From assembly GCF_000091045.1 (NCBI RefSeq), contig NC_006679.1:664281-686780 (forward strand): a stretch of DNA of 22,500 nt. The letters run 5' to 3'. The stretch comes from Cryptococcus deneoformans JEC21 (lineage: Eukaryota; Basidiomycota; Tremellomycetes; Tremellales; Cryptococcaceae). The position numbers and the translations under genes are program-made. The notes beneath the pieces were generated by a model. The model did no database searches. It saw nothing but the letters and a program-made list of their open reading frames with translations, and had not been told where the DNA came from. Of this stretch, positions 9,348-19,890 are shown in pieces (position 1 is the first letter of the stretch; each line of letters opens with the position of its first letter).

Positions 9348-12300
9348 TTACAGTTCATCTAAATCGCCCTCCAGTCCCGAATCTTCATCTCTTCCATTAG
9401 CTCTTCCTGCAGCCCGCCTGCCAATCCTGGCAAGAATGTCTACCAGTCTCTCCTTCGCCCGCTCGTAATGTATTCTCTCGCTCTCAAGTTGATGAGGTCT
9501 GAAATCACGCTTATCCGCTTCATCTCCTAGTGTGAATTCCTCTGGCTGATCGTAAACTTCCTCAAAGTCATCCGCATCGAGCTGAGATTCCACACCCACC
9601 CATCCAGTCTTGTTCAATACTCCTCTCAACTTGACTACCTTCCGCTGAACACCGAGACTTTCTTCTTTCCTACCTTCTCGGTCCATATTCGTGGCCTCTG
9701 TGGAACGAGAAGCGGTGAGAAGAAGAGAAAGATATTCAATGATTGACAGTGCAAGGGCATCGACTTTTTGAGCGTTTGGTGAAAGAGGATTGACGAAAGC
9801 GGGGGCTTGAGAGACAGGGGCACAGCCGGGATAAAGGAGTTCAAGCAAAGCTGAAACTGAATTGAGCCCATGAGTTGCGCCTGAAACCTGGTCAGCTGCA
9901 AGTGCCCCCGCAAGGGATGCTTGAGCTGAGGAACTAGGCCCCGTAAAGATCCCCCAAAGTCCAATCAATACCAAGCCGAGAGCGTGCACAACTGATCCCT
10001 TCTGAGTACCTTGCATCACGCTTTTGATTTCCTTGTCAAAAGCGGATGCTTTGAGGTTGGCACCCAAGTTGTGAGATTCAAGAGCGGACAGGAGGGATTT
10101 GAGTGACGTGGTGGAAAGGGGGGAAGCGGTAGAAGCTTCGACCAGGTGGATGAATAAACGGGTGTAGAGATCGTGAACATGAATGAGAGTGATCTGTTCG
10201 GCGAGTGCGGAAAGCGGTGCAGAGGTGGGAGGAAGAGAAGAAAGGCAAAGCAAGGCTTCGTGCAAGGGCAATCCAAGCACAGTAACTAAAGCGGGAGGTG
10301 TAGTTCCATCAACACGTGACTGGGCAGTGAGCCAGAGTTGCTGCGGTGAACGCAGAAGAGAACATTCAGGCTGAAGAAGTGCAAGGAGTGCAAGAGAATA
10401 GGGTGATGACGCGGTGACATTAAGATGTAAGATAGTGTGCCACTTTGCCAGTGTAGACACATTATTGGCTACACAATTATCAAAATGTGTCACAATTGGA
10501 AACTTGTAAACTTACCTCGACCAACGACACCTGCAGCAAATCTTTCCCATTCAGTCTTTTGGGCCTTCTTTCTCGAAACGATCCCGACAACATCTTTTAG
10601 AACACCCTTTACTGTACCTGGCCTAGCCTTCTCGTCCGATTTGGTGGTCAATTTCGAGATGATCGGACGCATGACCACAGCAAGAACAACAGCGACAACA
10701 AGTCTCCATGTCCACTCGAGCAGGGTTGTGGGGAGGGGAACAAGGGCGCTCGGAAGACTACGGGCAAGGAGGCGCGATGTATGCTCCGCAATGATTAACG
10801 GTACACTGGCAAGGATTTGTTGATTTGTCGCATACCCAAGGACTTTATCGGTTGCCAGAGCTTGGGGCTGTGGATTTGAACGGAAGACGGTGGAAGCAGA
10901 AGGGACGAAAGAGAATGACATAGCAAATGCTGCGAACACTCGAGCACCAGCAGCGGCAGTCGACTGAGGAGTGATTTTGGTCTTGGCTGCTGTTTTGGGT
11001 TTGGCCTTTGGCGCAGCCGTACGTTTACGCTTTTTGGAAGGTTCTTCGTCGTCATCATCATCTTCTCCTTCACTCTCATCTTCCTCTTCCTTGAGCTTGG
11101 CCGCTAATTGTTCAGCTTCTACCCTATCAATTTCTGCTTCTCTTCGTCCAAAGTCTTCCTTCCAAGCCGCAAGGCCCGCTTCACCTTCCACCGCTCCCCT
11201 AAATTTCTCAAGCTCATTGACCATCCTCTGAAGCTTTGCTGAGCGTTTTTGCAAGAGTTCAATATATACCCTCGCCCCTATCAAAATGGTGGCTTTCGCA
11301 CTAGCGTTCGGTCTAGTCACCTCTCCGAGACCGTCAACTGTCCCGTCAGGTGCACGAATATCGGTAGTGGCAAGCTGTTCAGGAGTGGAAGTCCCGTACA
11401 ACAGACGTAGTGCAGGTATGGCATCCCGCAAGTCGGCTTGAGCAGCTTGCACCTTCTGGCGATAACGGCGCTCAGTTTTGTTGTGCTTTCCAATAGTAGG
11501 AGCAGGGGCAGCAGCTGTAATTGTTTCAGATTTAGAGGCGGTGGGACGGCGCACACTCGCAGTGCGAGGGATAGAAGCGGGTTTGATATCCTGAGCCTGG
11601 TTCCTGGGAGCAAATGGAGGGTGAGTAAAAGTGAAACCTGCGCAATATGAGCGTTTTTTCGTTGACGGTCTATTAGATTAGATTAAAATGCTTACCGTGT
11701 TGAGAGTTGCTCAAGTTTTGCCCGTTGCTCCAACTGTCCTGCTTTATTAGAGGTTCTTGCTTCACCATCTGAGGCTGGATGGTTTGCCCAAACTGCTGCT
11801 TCTGTTGCTGCAATGGTTGTTGCTGAGGCCGTTGTTGGAGCCCTGCTAGTATCGGATCAAAGTCAAGACCATCAGGCTGTGGCTGCGGTTGTTGATTAAT
11901 ATTGTCAAGACCATTTTCTTGAAGAGGGTCCTTAAAGAGGTCTTGAATCCACTCATCACCCATCCCATTGAATCCTTCTGTCCGGCCGGGCAAAAACAGA
12001 GACTGCCCAGGTTTCTGTCCTCCAAACCCATCGGAATTGACTGGATAATCATTGATCGGCTCTGAAAGCAGGAACATATCCAATTCGCCACCGCTCACAC
12101 CTTCAAAGCTTCTAGCCAGAAAAACATCATCCGTTCCGGAACTCGATAAAGGTGAAGCGGAACTGTGACTATGCGGAGAGTGCGACGATTGATCGTAGGA
12201 ATAATGTGATGTGAGATGAAAGGAAGGTTCACCTGTTGATGGAGAAAGGGAAAGACGTGGTGAGGTCGAGGACATTGACTGTGGGTTGGTGGGTGACAGG

Positions 12301-12515
12301 AAAGGAAGTGAATCCTCATTTGAAGAGAGGGAACCTCGGTGTTGATGATTCCCTCCAAAGTTATTTGACGGATTATCTAAGGGGAACTGGTTGTCTGAGA
12401 AGAGAGCAGTGAGTTCAGGAGGAAAAAGAGCGTCTGTCGGGGAAACATCAGAAGGCGCGAAGATCAAATCTTGTTCTTCTTGGTCGAACTGGGTATTGTA
12501 GAGTGAGGTCGGCAT
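9348..12515 (-). CDS. SRE1: SREBP-family membrane-bound bHLH transcription factor Sre1
   Basis: Three exons (12515-11696, 11637-10516, 10468-9348) with introns of 58 and 47 nt join to 1020 residues. SREBPs sit in the ER membrane; low sterol or low oxygen triggers proteolytic release of the N-terminal factor, which activates sterol synthesis genes. In Cryptococcus Sre1 supports hypoxic growth, azole tolerance and virulence. Residues 1-273 are acidic, Ser/Pro- and Gln-rich, like an activation domain. The bHLH starts at about 325 with HNKTERRYR; Tyr332 is the SREBP-specific residue that replaces Arg. Helix 2 is near SAKATILIGARVYIELLQ, then a short zipper, an acidic and KKRKR linker (about 457-478), and two predicted membrane spans near 502-523 and 580-598. 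The remaining 400 residues match the fungal SREBP C-terminal (DUF2014-type) region. The loop between bHLH helices is unusually long. Confidence 0.94.
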
Positions 12516-12863
12516 CTTGTCCTGTAATGAGGCCGTGGATGGGAGATGCTTGAGAGTACACAGAGGATAACGTAAAGAAGGAAGAAGAAGAAAGAAGAAA
12601 GGAAAGAGAATACGAGTCAGCTTTCAAAGACTACCCGAAAACAAAAGGAGCGGGAAAGGATCGTATCATCCCACGAAGAAGTGGTACGATCCATCACAGC
12701 CACGTGGTTTCTCGCCACCGTCGGAGATCTCCGCTTTGTTGATTTTCTGTTCATTCATTCATCGTTCCATTATTTATTACTGCTCGCTGTTCATACTATC
12801 ATCGTAAAATTCCACCCGCGAAACGCTGTAGACCAAACATATGTATTGACACCTCCATAGCCC
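12516..12863 (-). promoter_or_regulatory. SRE1 upstream region
   Basis: The 348 bp lie between the SRE1 start and the stop of CWC27, which runs in the same direction, so they carry CWC27 3' UTR plus the SRE1 promoter and leader. The 60 bp or so nearest the SRE1 start are purine-rich on the plus strand (GAAGAAGAAG-type runs, about 12569-12610). A cluster of sterol-element-like sites and an E-box lies at 12665-12706. No other gene is visible. Confidence 0.65.
12665..12706. promoter_or_regulatory. Cluster of SRE-like sites with E-box upstream of SRE1
   Basis: ATCATCCCAC at 12665-12674 differs at one base from the classical sterol regulatory element ATCACCCCAC. An inverted partner at 12681-12690 reads ATCGTACCAC on the minus strand. 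A third, ATCACAGCCAC at 12693-12703, equals the element apart from one extra base and one change, and overlaps a CACGTG E-box (12701-12706). SREBPs bind both SREs and E-boxes because of the bHLH tyrosine. The cluster is 150-190 bp from the SRE1 start. Binding is inferred, not shown. Confidence 0.5.
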
Positions 12864-14019
12864 TTATCTATTACGTCCAGAATTCCTAACGGTCCGCCTG
12901 TTAGGGTTTCCCTTCAATTTTTTTTTATCAGGCTTCCCCAGTAAATCTCTTGCTTTAGCGCGAGGGTCAATAACCTTATTTCTCCCATTAGCTAGCCTGC
13001 CCTCATAATTAGCCGATTACTTACCGCATATTCATCCTCTGCCCTCCTTGTCAACTCCTTGTCATCCACTTGAAACTTGAGTTTATGCGTCAGCCATCCA
13101 ACATCGTCATCTACTTCTATACCTCCTTCCTCTTCCGCCATTGCGGCTCCTATTCCCGTGCCCTCCTCCTTCGCTTCGCCTTCCTCAATCTCTTCCGCCT
13201 GCTCCTCCTCCGGTTCGTCTCCAGCCTGCATGACTCGCTTGCTGAACTTTCTCATCTCAGTGAGCACATCCTCTTCTTCGTCTCTTCTGCCTCTCTTGTT
13301 CCCAGCCTTCATTGCCGCTCGTCCTCGCTTAGATGCGTACTTGGCCAGCTCTTGTTCAAGGTAGGAAGGACCTTTGCGTCGTGCACGGGAAGAAGAATCA
13401 GATTCAGAGTCCGAAACAGAGCCACTACGCTTTTTGAGACGACGGAGGTCCTCTTCCATACGCTTGATCTCAGCTTGACGAGCAGCGCTGACAATCATTA
13501 GCCATATTCTTGTCGCGAACTAGTCCCCAGGGACCTACCTGCCGCCAGCTTTCTCCCTCTCATGCTGCGCCCGAATGTTTTTCAGATCTACGGCCTGTTT
13601 ACCACAAGATCAGTCAATTTACTCCTGTAGAAATTTGTTACACACCTTTTTCTCCTCGCTTGCTTCGTTTTCTCTCGATTTGCCCAGATCCTTCAAAGAG
13701 GGAGGGATATTAACAAAAGTTTCAGTCATTTTTGATGTCTTGGATTTTGTGTGTTCGGCTTCTGACGGATCAACCACTGGGTGTAATCATCAGTTACCGC
13801 ATTCATTAGCGTACGTATGGACACCCCAACTCACAATCTTGTCTGGTCATCGACTTCTTTTTGACAGTCACCTCTTCTTCTGGGATTTCCTCAGAGTCTC
13901 CAAATGACAATAAGCCAGTATTTCTACAATGATATTCATCAACCGTGCCCCTAGATGACACCCAGACGACCCACTTCTTAGCCTTTGCGCGCCTTTCACG
14001 CTGCTCCATGTCCTTTTTC

Positions 14020-14069
<50 letters not shown>

Positions 14070-14188
14070 GGGTACAATGTCGTCGAAAGGGTTTTCGATG
14101 ATGTGAATTCGTCGAATCTTTGGTGGGCTATGAAATAATCAGCAACATTGCGCGAGCAGTCAGCAGGACTTACATAAGGGGTCTCTCC

Positions 14189-14220
<32 letters not shown>

Positions 14221-14293
14221 CACGTCTATTACGGTCAGCCTGAATCCCTAAGGTTTATACCAAAGACATACTAAAGATGGTATTCCCGACAAT

Positions 14294-14344
<51 letters not shown>

Positions 14345-14943
14345 GATAAAGAATTGGGAAGTATTGGAATTCCGACTTCCATTGTTTGCCATTCCCAGTA
14401 ATCCTCGACTAGCCTCCAGACATCAGACGCTAAGCTTCTTGTGTATCGTGAAGGCTTACCGGTTGAACTTCAGCCGTCCATGGATCTCATCTTCGAAAGG
14501 CTCCCCGTAGAAACTCTCGCCGCCCATACCCGTCCCGGTAGGGTCTCCAGATTGTATGATAAACCCAGGAACAACACGATGAAAGATCACACCGTCGTAA
14601 TATCCTGTTTTCTGTCAGTAAAAGGGATGTCATAAGTTCAGTCCAAAGTACCTTCCATGGTGAGGGCCAGGAAATTCCGAACCGCTTTTGGACATTCTTT
14701 ACCCCATAGTTCAACCTGCGAATAATATATAACAGTCGGCATGTGCTTATACGTTTTATGGAAAGGTAAACAAACCTCGATTTCACCGGCGGTCGTATCT
14801 ATGATGACCTTGCCATTTGTGGCAGGCTATTGATGGTCAGGCTGCACACATGACGCGAGAGGATATAACCTTACTTCGGTAGCATACCTAGCAACAATCA
14901 GCACAGTTCAACAATTTCAATCAACAGCTCACAAGTTACTCAT
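12864..14943 (-). CDS. CWC27: Spliceosome-associated cyclophilin Cwc27
   Basis: Thirteen exons on the minus strand join in frame to 491 residues: 14943-14933, 14887-14875, 14826-14776, 14715-14652, 14604-14460, 14408-14272, 14225-14174, 14127-13975, 13923-13835, 13776-13646, 13594-13539, 13487-13025, 12974-12864. Cwc27 joins activated spliceosomes (Bact) together with Cwc22. The N-terminal cyclophilin fold is clear: [77 protein letters not shown]. Arg56, Phe61, Gln113 and Phe115 of the active site are present, but the tryptophan used by CypA is Glu123, as in other Cwc27 proteins, so isomerase activity is doubtful. NPFDDIVPR ends the fold. A charged, coiled-coil C-terminus follows and ends with the family tail ([20 protein letters not shown] then IDPR). 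Divergent from VPS74. Confidence 0.95.
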
Positions 14944-15211
14944 TTTGTCTCGTTGTCAATGTAAACAATTGATCTGACCTTCATCGATTGCTGTTCGTTT
15001 GTGATTAGGACGGGAGTAATGTTGAAGGCGAAGAAGGCTGCAAGGTTCGGCTTAAAAGTGATGATGCCATGAGATATGGCTCGCCACGTCGGTGTTTCGG
15101 TAATATGACGCATCTCCTCTCGTCCGGTCTGTCCTCCATAGCTGCACGCAGCCACAATAATTAGCAAGCCCTTTAATCTCAGTCCCTCATTGCCCAAGTG
15201 TTTCACTAGCA
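14944..15211. promoter_or_regulatory. Divergent CWC27/VPS74 promoter region
   Basis: These 268 bp separate the two start codons and must serve both genes. The only element I would point to is a TGACGCA-type (CRE/AP-1-like) site at about 15105-15111. No TATA box stands out. Confidence 0.5.
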
Positions 15212-16690
15212 ATGTCTCAAGGTCTCACACGTAGGCGGGCTGGAGCTTCTCCAGCAGTAGGAGCATCTTCTTCCGCTCAGCTTGAGTCTCCCACTTTCCC
15301 ATCGGGGTCGACAGTCCCCCGACCGGGCTCATCAGTCGAGGGCGCTGCTTCGGGCGCGTACGAAGGCAGAGCAAAAATAGCATATGACCCCAGAGATTTC
15401 GAGAACAGTGATGAGAAGGAATCGGTTCCAAGGTTAACCTTGATGGAGGAAGTATTATTGTTGGGGCTGAAAGACAAGGCGGTGAGTCTGAGTGGCTTAC
15501 ATGTTTGTGAAGTTCAGCAATATGTTGGCGGACCGAACAATAAGGACAGACCTGGGACAGACAGGCTAAGGAACAGGAGAATCTAGTTGCGAGATGTATA
15601 ATCTGTGAATGTATGCTGACTTAGAGTTGCAGGGTTATCTATCATTTTGGAACGACAACATATCGTATGCTCTTCGAGGTTGTATCCTCATTGAGCTTGC
15701 TTTGCGCGGGCGTATTGCAATGGTCAGGGACCCAGCACGTCGGAGATTAGCTTTATCCGACAGGCTGATTGAGGTGATTGATGATCGACAAACGGGAGAG
15801 ACCATTTTGGACGAAGCACTGAAAATGATGAAGTCGAGTGAGAAGTATGGCGCGGGAGCCTGGGTCGATCTTATGAGTGGTGAGTATGCCATCTATATTT
15901 ACGAATCAAGCATTAGAAACTTATTTATTCTTGGCAGGTGAAACATGGAATGTCATGAAAATTGGCTATCAACTCAAACAGGTCCGAGAACGCCTTGCCA
16001 AAGGCTTGGTGGACAAGGGTGTCCTTCGGACTGAGAAACGCAACTTTTTACTGTTTGATATGGCCACTCACCCCATTGCCGATATGAACGCGAAGGACGA
16101 TGTGATGCGAAGGGTGCTCTCGCTTTTGACTGCGCGCACTGCGGCGGTCCCACCGCAGGCATTGCACAAACAAGCCGTCAAGTATAGGCATATGCGGGCA
16201 GTTGTGCTAGTCTGTGCTGGTAAGTGTGGAATTTACCCATCTCTGATCAGACTTAACAGGAATCCGTAGCCTACGCGTCAAGTGTACTTGAAAATGCTCT
16301 CCAGCGTCTGTCCTATGACTCACGCGAAGCCGCCTTTGCTCGTTGCGATGACATCCTCGCGGAATTCTGTACTTGGCCCTTCGGTCAAACGACTGCCTCA
16401 TCTTCTGGTCCCGTTGCAATCGGTTCTGCTAGCGCTCGTCGGCGGGAAGGTGGCTCTGGTGGGGCAGGCAAGGAAAGCGTGCAGGAGCTTGTGAGAGAGG
16501 TGAGGAAGGAAATGGCCTCGACAACGAGCGGTGCGGGAGCCGGGGGTGGGCAAGAAGATCAGGAAGAGTTATGTTTCGAGGTGATTGCGACGGTTTTGGA
16601 GATCTTTGGGCGTATGGATAGCTTGGTGAGTTGTGTTTAATTTCGTTTTGACAATCCCTGTGATACTCATCGTCGGGTTCTCAGCTTTAA
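15212..16690 (+). CDS. VPS74: GOLPH3/Vps74 PI4P-binding Golgi glycosyltransferase-retention protein
   Basis: Exons 15212-15481, 15633-15879, 15938-16219 and 16270-16625 join in frame; a last intron 16626-16684 would leave a final Leu and stop at 16688-16690 (296 residues). Without that splice the frame ends at 16638-16640 (299 residues). Vps74/GOLPH3 binds PI4P on Golgi membranes and links cytosolic tails of glycosyltransferases to COPI for retention. The N-terminus carries the Arg cluster LTRRR at residues 5-9, like the COPI-binding RRR of yeast Vps74. The GOLPH3 domain starts at [19 protein letters not shown]; Trp96 in SFWND matches the PI4P-pocket tryptophan. [14 protein letters not shown] and the oligomerising hairpin [15 protein letters not shown] follow. 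A Gly/Ser/Ala-rich insert lies before the last helix. Intron 1 is long for this window (151 nt). The C-terminal end is the only uncertain part. Confidence 0.93.
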
Positions 16691-18382
16691 CGAACATGGA
16701 CTTGCAAACCAACTTTTGTCACCACATACCCTTTCCTTCACATCCATAAGGAAATTACTTCCAGCTTAAAATTCAACCTGCTGTGGCCTCACCCTTGCTT
16801 GGCGGTTGGGTCAGTGTCCGACAACCCCTACTCGTCTTTGTCGTGAGAATCAGCGCTTTGTCGTAGAAATAGCCAGCCTTCGCTTCTGATCATATACAAA
16901 CTTTGTTGTTCCCTAAGATGGGTTTAAATGCTATTCACGCTTATGAAATACCAAACTTGACCATTAGCCATCCCTGTTCCTTCGTCTACACTGATGACCA
17001 TATAAGTTTTCCTTCCTGAAGTTGAGCAGGCTGATAGCCTCCCAACAACTGGCAACGATTCATTTGGCGGAAGAAGACCATATTAATCGCTGCAAGGTCG
17101 AAGAAATGTATGATACGATGGGCTCTCAAAATCATTGTCGAAGCAGGAGCAAAAGCTTCCGTACGCCCGTTTCATTTCCAGCCGGGATCATCATGATCCA
17201 CCAATGACCGCGAACAAAGAAGAATTACATGATGTTTGTTATATTTAGGTAACTGGGGGAGATAGTCGTAGAAAATAGGGCAAATCAAAATCACCAAACA
17301 TCAAAATGACAGATTTGTTCGTAGATTGCGGATTGTTATAAGCTCATTTTTTATTGACAGCTTCACTGCTCTCACCTCGCACGGAAGAAAGTAGAACGGC
17401 TTATAATATTTCTATGCAATGCTTTTATTTTATTCAACAACTTGACCAACGCTGCTTGTATCTCACAAAATCACATCGGTTTGTTGTGCTATACTCAAAG
17501 AACAGATTACAATCCATTTGCACAATACTGAAAGCGCCATCACGATACAGACAGGTACGTAGGTAGAGCGAGGCGAGCTTGCACGATGGAAACTTCGGTT
17601 GATTTATAGGCTCGATAAAAGCCCTTCGACGGACATCGGCCGGGTGCACGATGGTGAATTCTTGTGTCGAGTAATCTTCTGTTACCTCTTTTGTCATCAA
17701 TTAAAAATCTCTTGAATGTCTGGCCAATGGCCGAAAAGCCGTTCGGTCCGGAGAAGTGCGCATCATGCACAGGGGCGATGTCAGGGAACAGGGAAATTAA
17801 CTGTGGCGTGGCGCCGAGCATCGCACACTCGGGTGATTTCCTCGTCTTTCATTAATTATTATATCGTACAGATGGTGGCTTTTTATCACTTTACGTCCAT
17901 ATCATGCCATGTGACTATTAAGTATGAATTATTATGCGTTGGTGTTGGGATAAAAAGACAATCGAACAGCGGTATCCACCCAATGATGAAGGAGCAAGAA
18001 CAGCGCTGCTGCGCTGGATCAACCTGTCTCTCTTAACGCAAATAGATCCCTGTTTTTAACAAATGACATGATTTTGAATAGAGAATACTCTATCATCGAA
18101 GTCCACAACAATTTGCATACCTAAGAGTAGGAGAGCTGCCCACTTGAAGCTGATTCCGTGTTCCATGAATAGTTAAGAAATTGAGGCCTATTCGACTACT
18201 ATGGATCAATATTTATATGTGTATCTTGTTTCGAATGCTAATGATTATACTTCTTTGAATGTGGCTATGTCCGTGATACAACAAGGTCTACGGCGATGAA
18301 AGCGAAAATGTTTATAAAAAAAATCAGAAAAAGTGTTGTTCGTTCTCTCCATTCACTGCTGCTAGTATTGCTCTCATAATGC
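16691..18382. other. Convergent intergenic region between VPS74 and the Zn2Cys6 gene
   Basis: About 1.7 kb with the 3' UTRs of two genes that face each other. The open frames here are under 100 codons, overlap on both strands and show no recognised motif. A 10-base direct repeat TGCACGATGG occurs at 17580-17589 and 17645-17654. I saw no tRNA, snRNA or convincing snoRNA signature (an ATGATGA box at 17980 has no CTGA box at a fitting distance). Confidence 0.5.
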
Positions 18383-19550
18383 CTACTCCTGATGATAAAG
18401 AGGAGGGGAGTAATAATCTTCCCCAATACCATGTCCCAGGCACATGTCCTTACTTTCAACAAGCCCCAGACCTAATAAAGGGTCCTTTACCATCATGCCC
18501 GCTGAGCCATTAATCATGAATGACTGCCCGTTCTTATCCGCCTGTACCGACTGGGTCGTGCTAGTCGTTGACTGGGTGGGAGGATAGGGATAGAAAGGGG
18601 TGGGAATCACGTGTGGGGAAGGAATTGCCATAGAAGTAGGAGTCGGAGGAGTTGATGACTGATGTACTGTTGACAATGTACCAGGGCGGGAACCTGTCCG
18701 TATAACAGACGGTGAAAGAGAGCCCGAAGAAGAAACGGGTCGGAGGTACAATGGAGTTGATAATCCCGGTGTCAACCACGTCCCAGAGACATGCTCATCG
18801 TCAGATGATGATGCCCGAGTCAGGGCGGCAAATGATGACATAGATGAAGAGGCAGGAGATGGTGTGTCGAGCACTTGACTGTGGAGAGGCTGAACTTGGT
18901 GCGATTCAAATTGTACACCCAGTTGACTCGTCGACACGGGGGCTGGAACGAGAGGCTGTTCAGCACTTAAAGGGTAAGGAGGGAAAGTGCTGGCAAGAGA
19001 TGGATATTGAGGGGGAGCGAAATAAAAATTTGGCTGAGAGTAAATCCACTGAGGAGGATCATAAGCTATAGGAGCACCCCAGGGCATAGCTTCATCGGGC
19101 ATAGATGAAGACCTTTTGCGGACATAGGGCGCTGGACGAACAGGCGGTCCATGGTAAGTCGGTCTAGAGACGTAATAAGGTGACGATGTCGTGGCAGGAG
19201 AAAGGAGTTCATTGGCTATTTTGGATGCCTTGCCAAGTGCCTTCTTTTCCCTTGTGATACGGTTGACTTCTTCCGGAACAGGGGCATAGTCACACTCGCG
19301 TTTCGAACGTTGACAGTTTCGGCAAGGAGAACCTCCACAGCATCGAATTTTTCTACGGGATACTTGTCAGCACATTTCCAGCAGATAATGAACCCCATTC
19401 TGCTTACCTGTGCCGACAATACAGACATGCCATTGAGATACGCTGTCTTCTAGTGCCCTCGCTTGAAGAAGAGAAGCTTTGGCGGGCTTTAAATTGCCCC
19501 TGAGAAGATGTTTCTTCCAATGACTGCGCGGAGACGTTGTCTTTCGACAT
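18383..19550 (-). CDS. Zn2Cys6 (Gal4-type) fungal transcription factor
   Basis: Two exons (19550-19408 and 19352-18383) with a 55-nt intron join to 370 residues. The binuclear zinc cluster has Cys42, 45, 52, 58, 61 and 68, with exact spacing C-x2-C-x6-C-x5-C-x2-C-x6-C (ACLYCRHRKIRC, then GGSPCRNCQRSKREC). The intron splits the cluster between its second and third cysteines. A basic linker (EVNRITREKKALGKASK) follows. The remaining 270 residues are rich in Pro, Ser, Thr and Tyr and low in complexity, without the middle homology region of many larger zinc-cluster regulators. It is therefore a compact DNA-binding protein of unknown target. The long upstream region suggests complex control. The class is certain; I do not recognise the orthologue. 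Confidence 0.88.
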
Positions 19551-19570
19551 GGGAAGAAGGGTTGAGACAC

Positions 19571-19780
19571 TCAAGTTAAGCACCGCCGATGTAAGGGGAC
19601 AAGATGAAAAGGTGGAGACGTGGATGCTATATGGCTATGGCGGTAATGTTTGATGTATGGCGAATTTGCAGAGAGGTATTGACGAATGTGGTGGATTGAT
19701 GATATTTGAACAGATGTCGTGGAAGGTGGGACAAAATGAGCTTTTCGGGGGAAGTGAAGAACCCACATGTATATATGCAT
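19571..19780 (-). promoter_or_regulatory. Possible uORF upstream of the Zn2Cys6 gene
   Basis: An ATG at 19780 opens a 69-codon frame that stops at 19571-19573, about 20 nt before the main start at 19550, on the same strand. It begins MHIYMWVLHF and has no domain. If transcription starts upstream of it, it would reduce translation of the main frame. The transcript start is unknown. Confidence 0.35.
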
Positions 19781-19827
19781 GGAGAGGCCAGAATAAACTT
19801 AAGGCTGCATGACTATCGTGTACGTAA

Positions 19828-19890
19828 CTGTAGGTGGTGGGTTTAGTGAGAAGGTTCCCCTTGTTTTTAGTAAAAGCCGGTGGGACTTAC
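19828..19890 (-). other. Possible 5'-leader intron of the Zn2Cys6 gene
   Basis: On the minus strand a GTAAGT donor (19890) is followed by a branch-like CACTAAAC and a CCTACAG acceptor ending at 19828, giving 63 nt, the normal size here. There is no coding frame to confirm it, so this rests on splice signals alone. Confidence 0.3.

Noticed and set aside
14940..15212. A 90-codon open frame on the minus strand filling the CWC27/VPS74 gap and overlapping the CWC27 start as ATGA
   Set aside because: It opens with TTG, not ATG, has no recognisable domain and covers a region that must be a divergent promoter. The stop overlap with the CWC27 ATG is likely chance.
17540..17821. Two overlapping minus-strand open frames and a plus-strand frame in the VPS74 to Zn2Cys6 gap
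   Set aside because: All are under 100 codons, lie in conflicting frames, and have no family motif or supporting splice structure.
17975..18060. Possible C/D snoRNA from an ATGATGA box
   Set aside because: No CTGA D box occurs within a normal distance; the nearest is over 150 nt away and there is no terminal stem.
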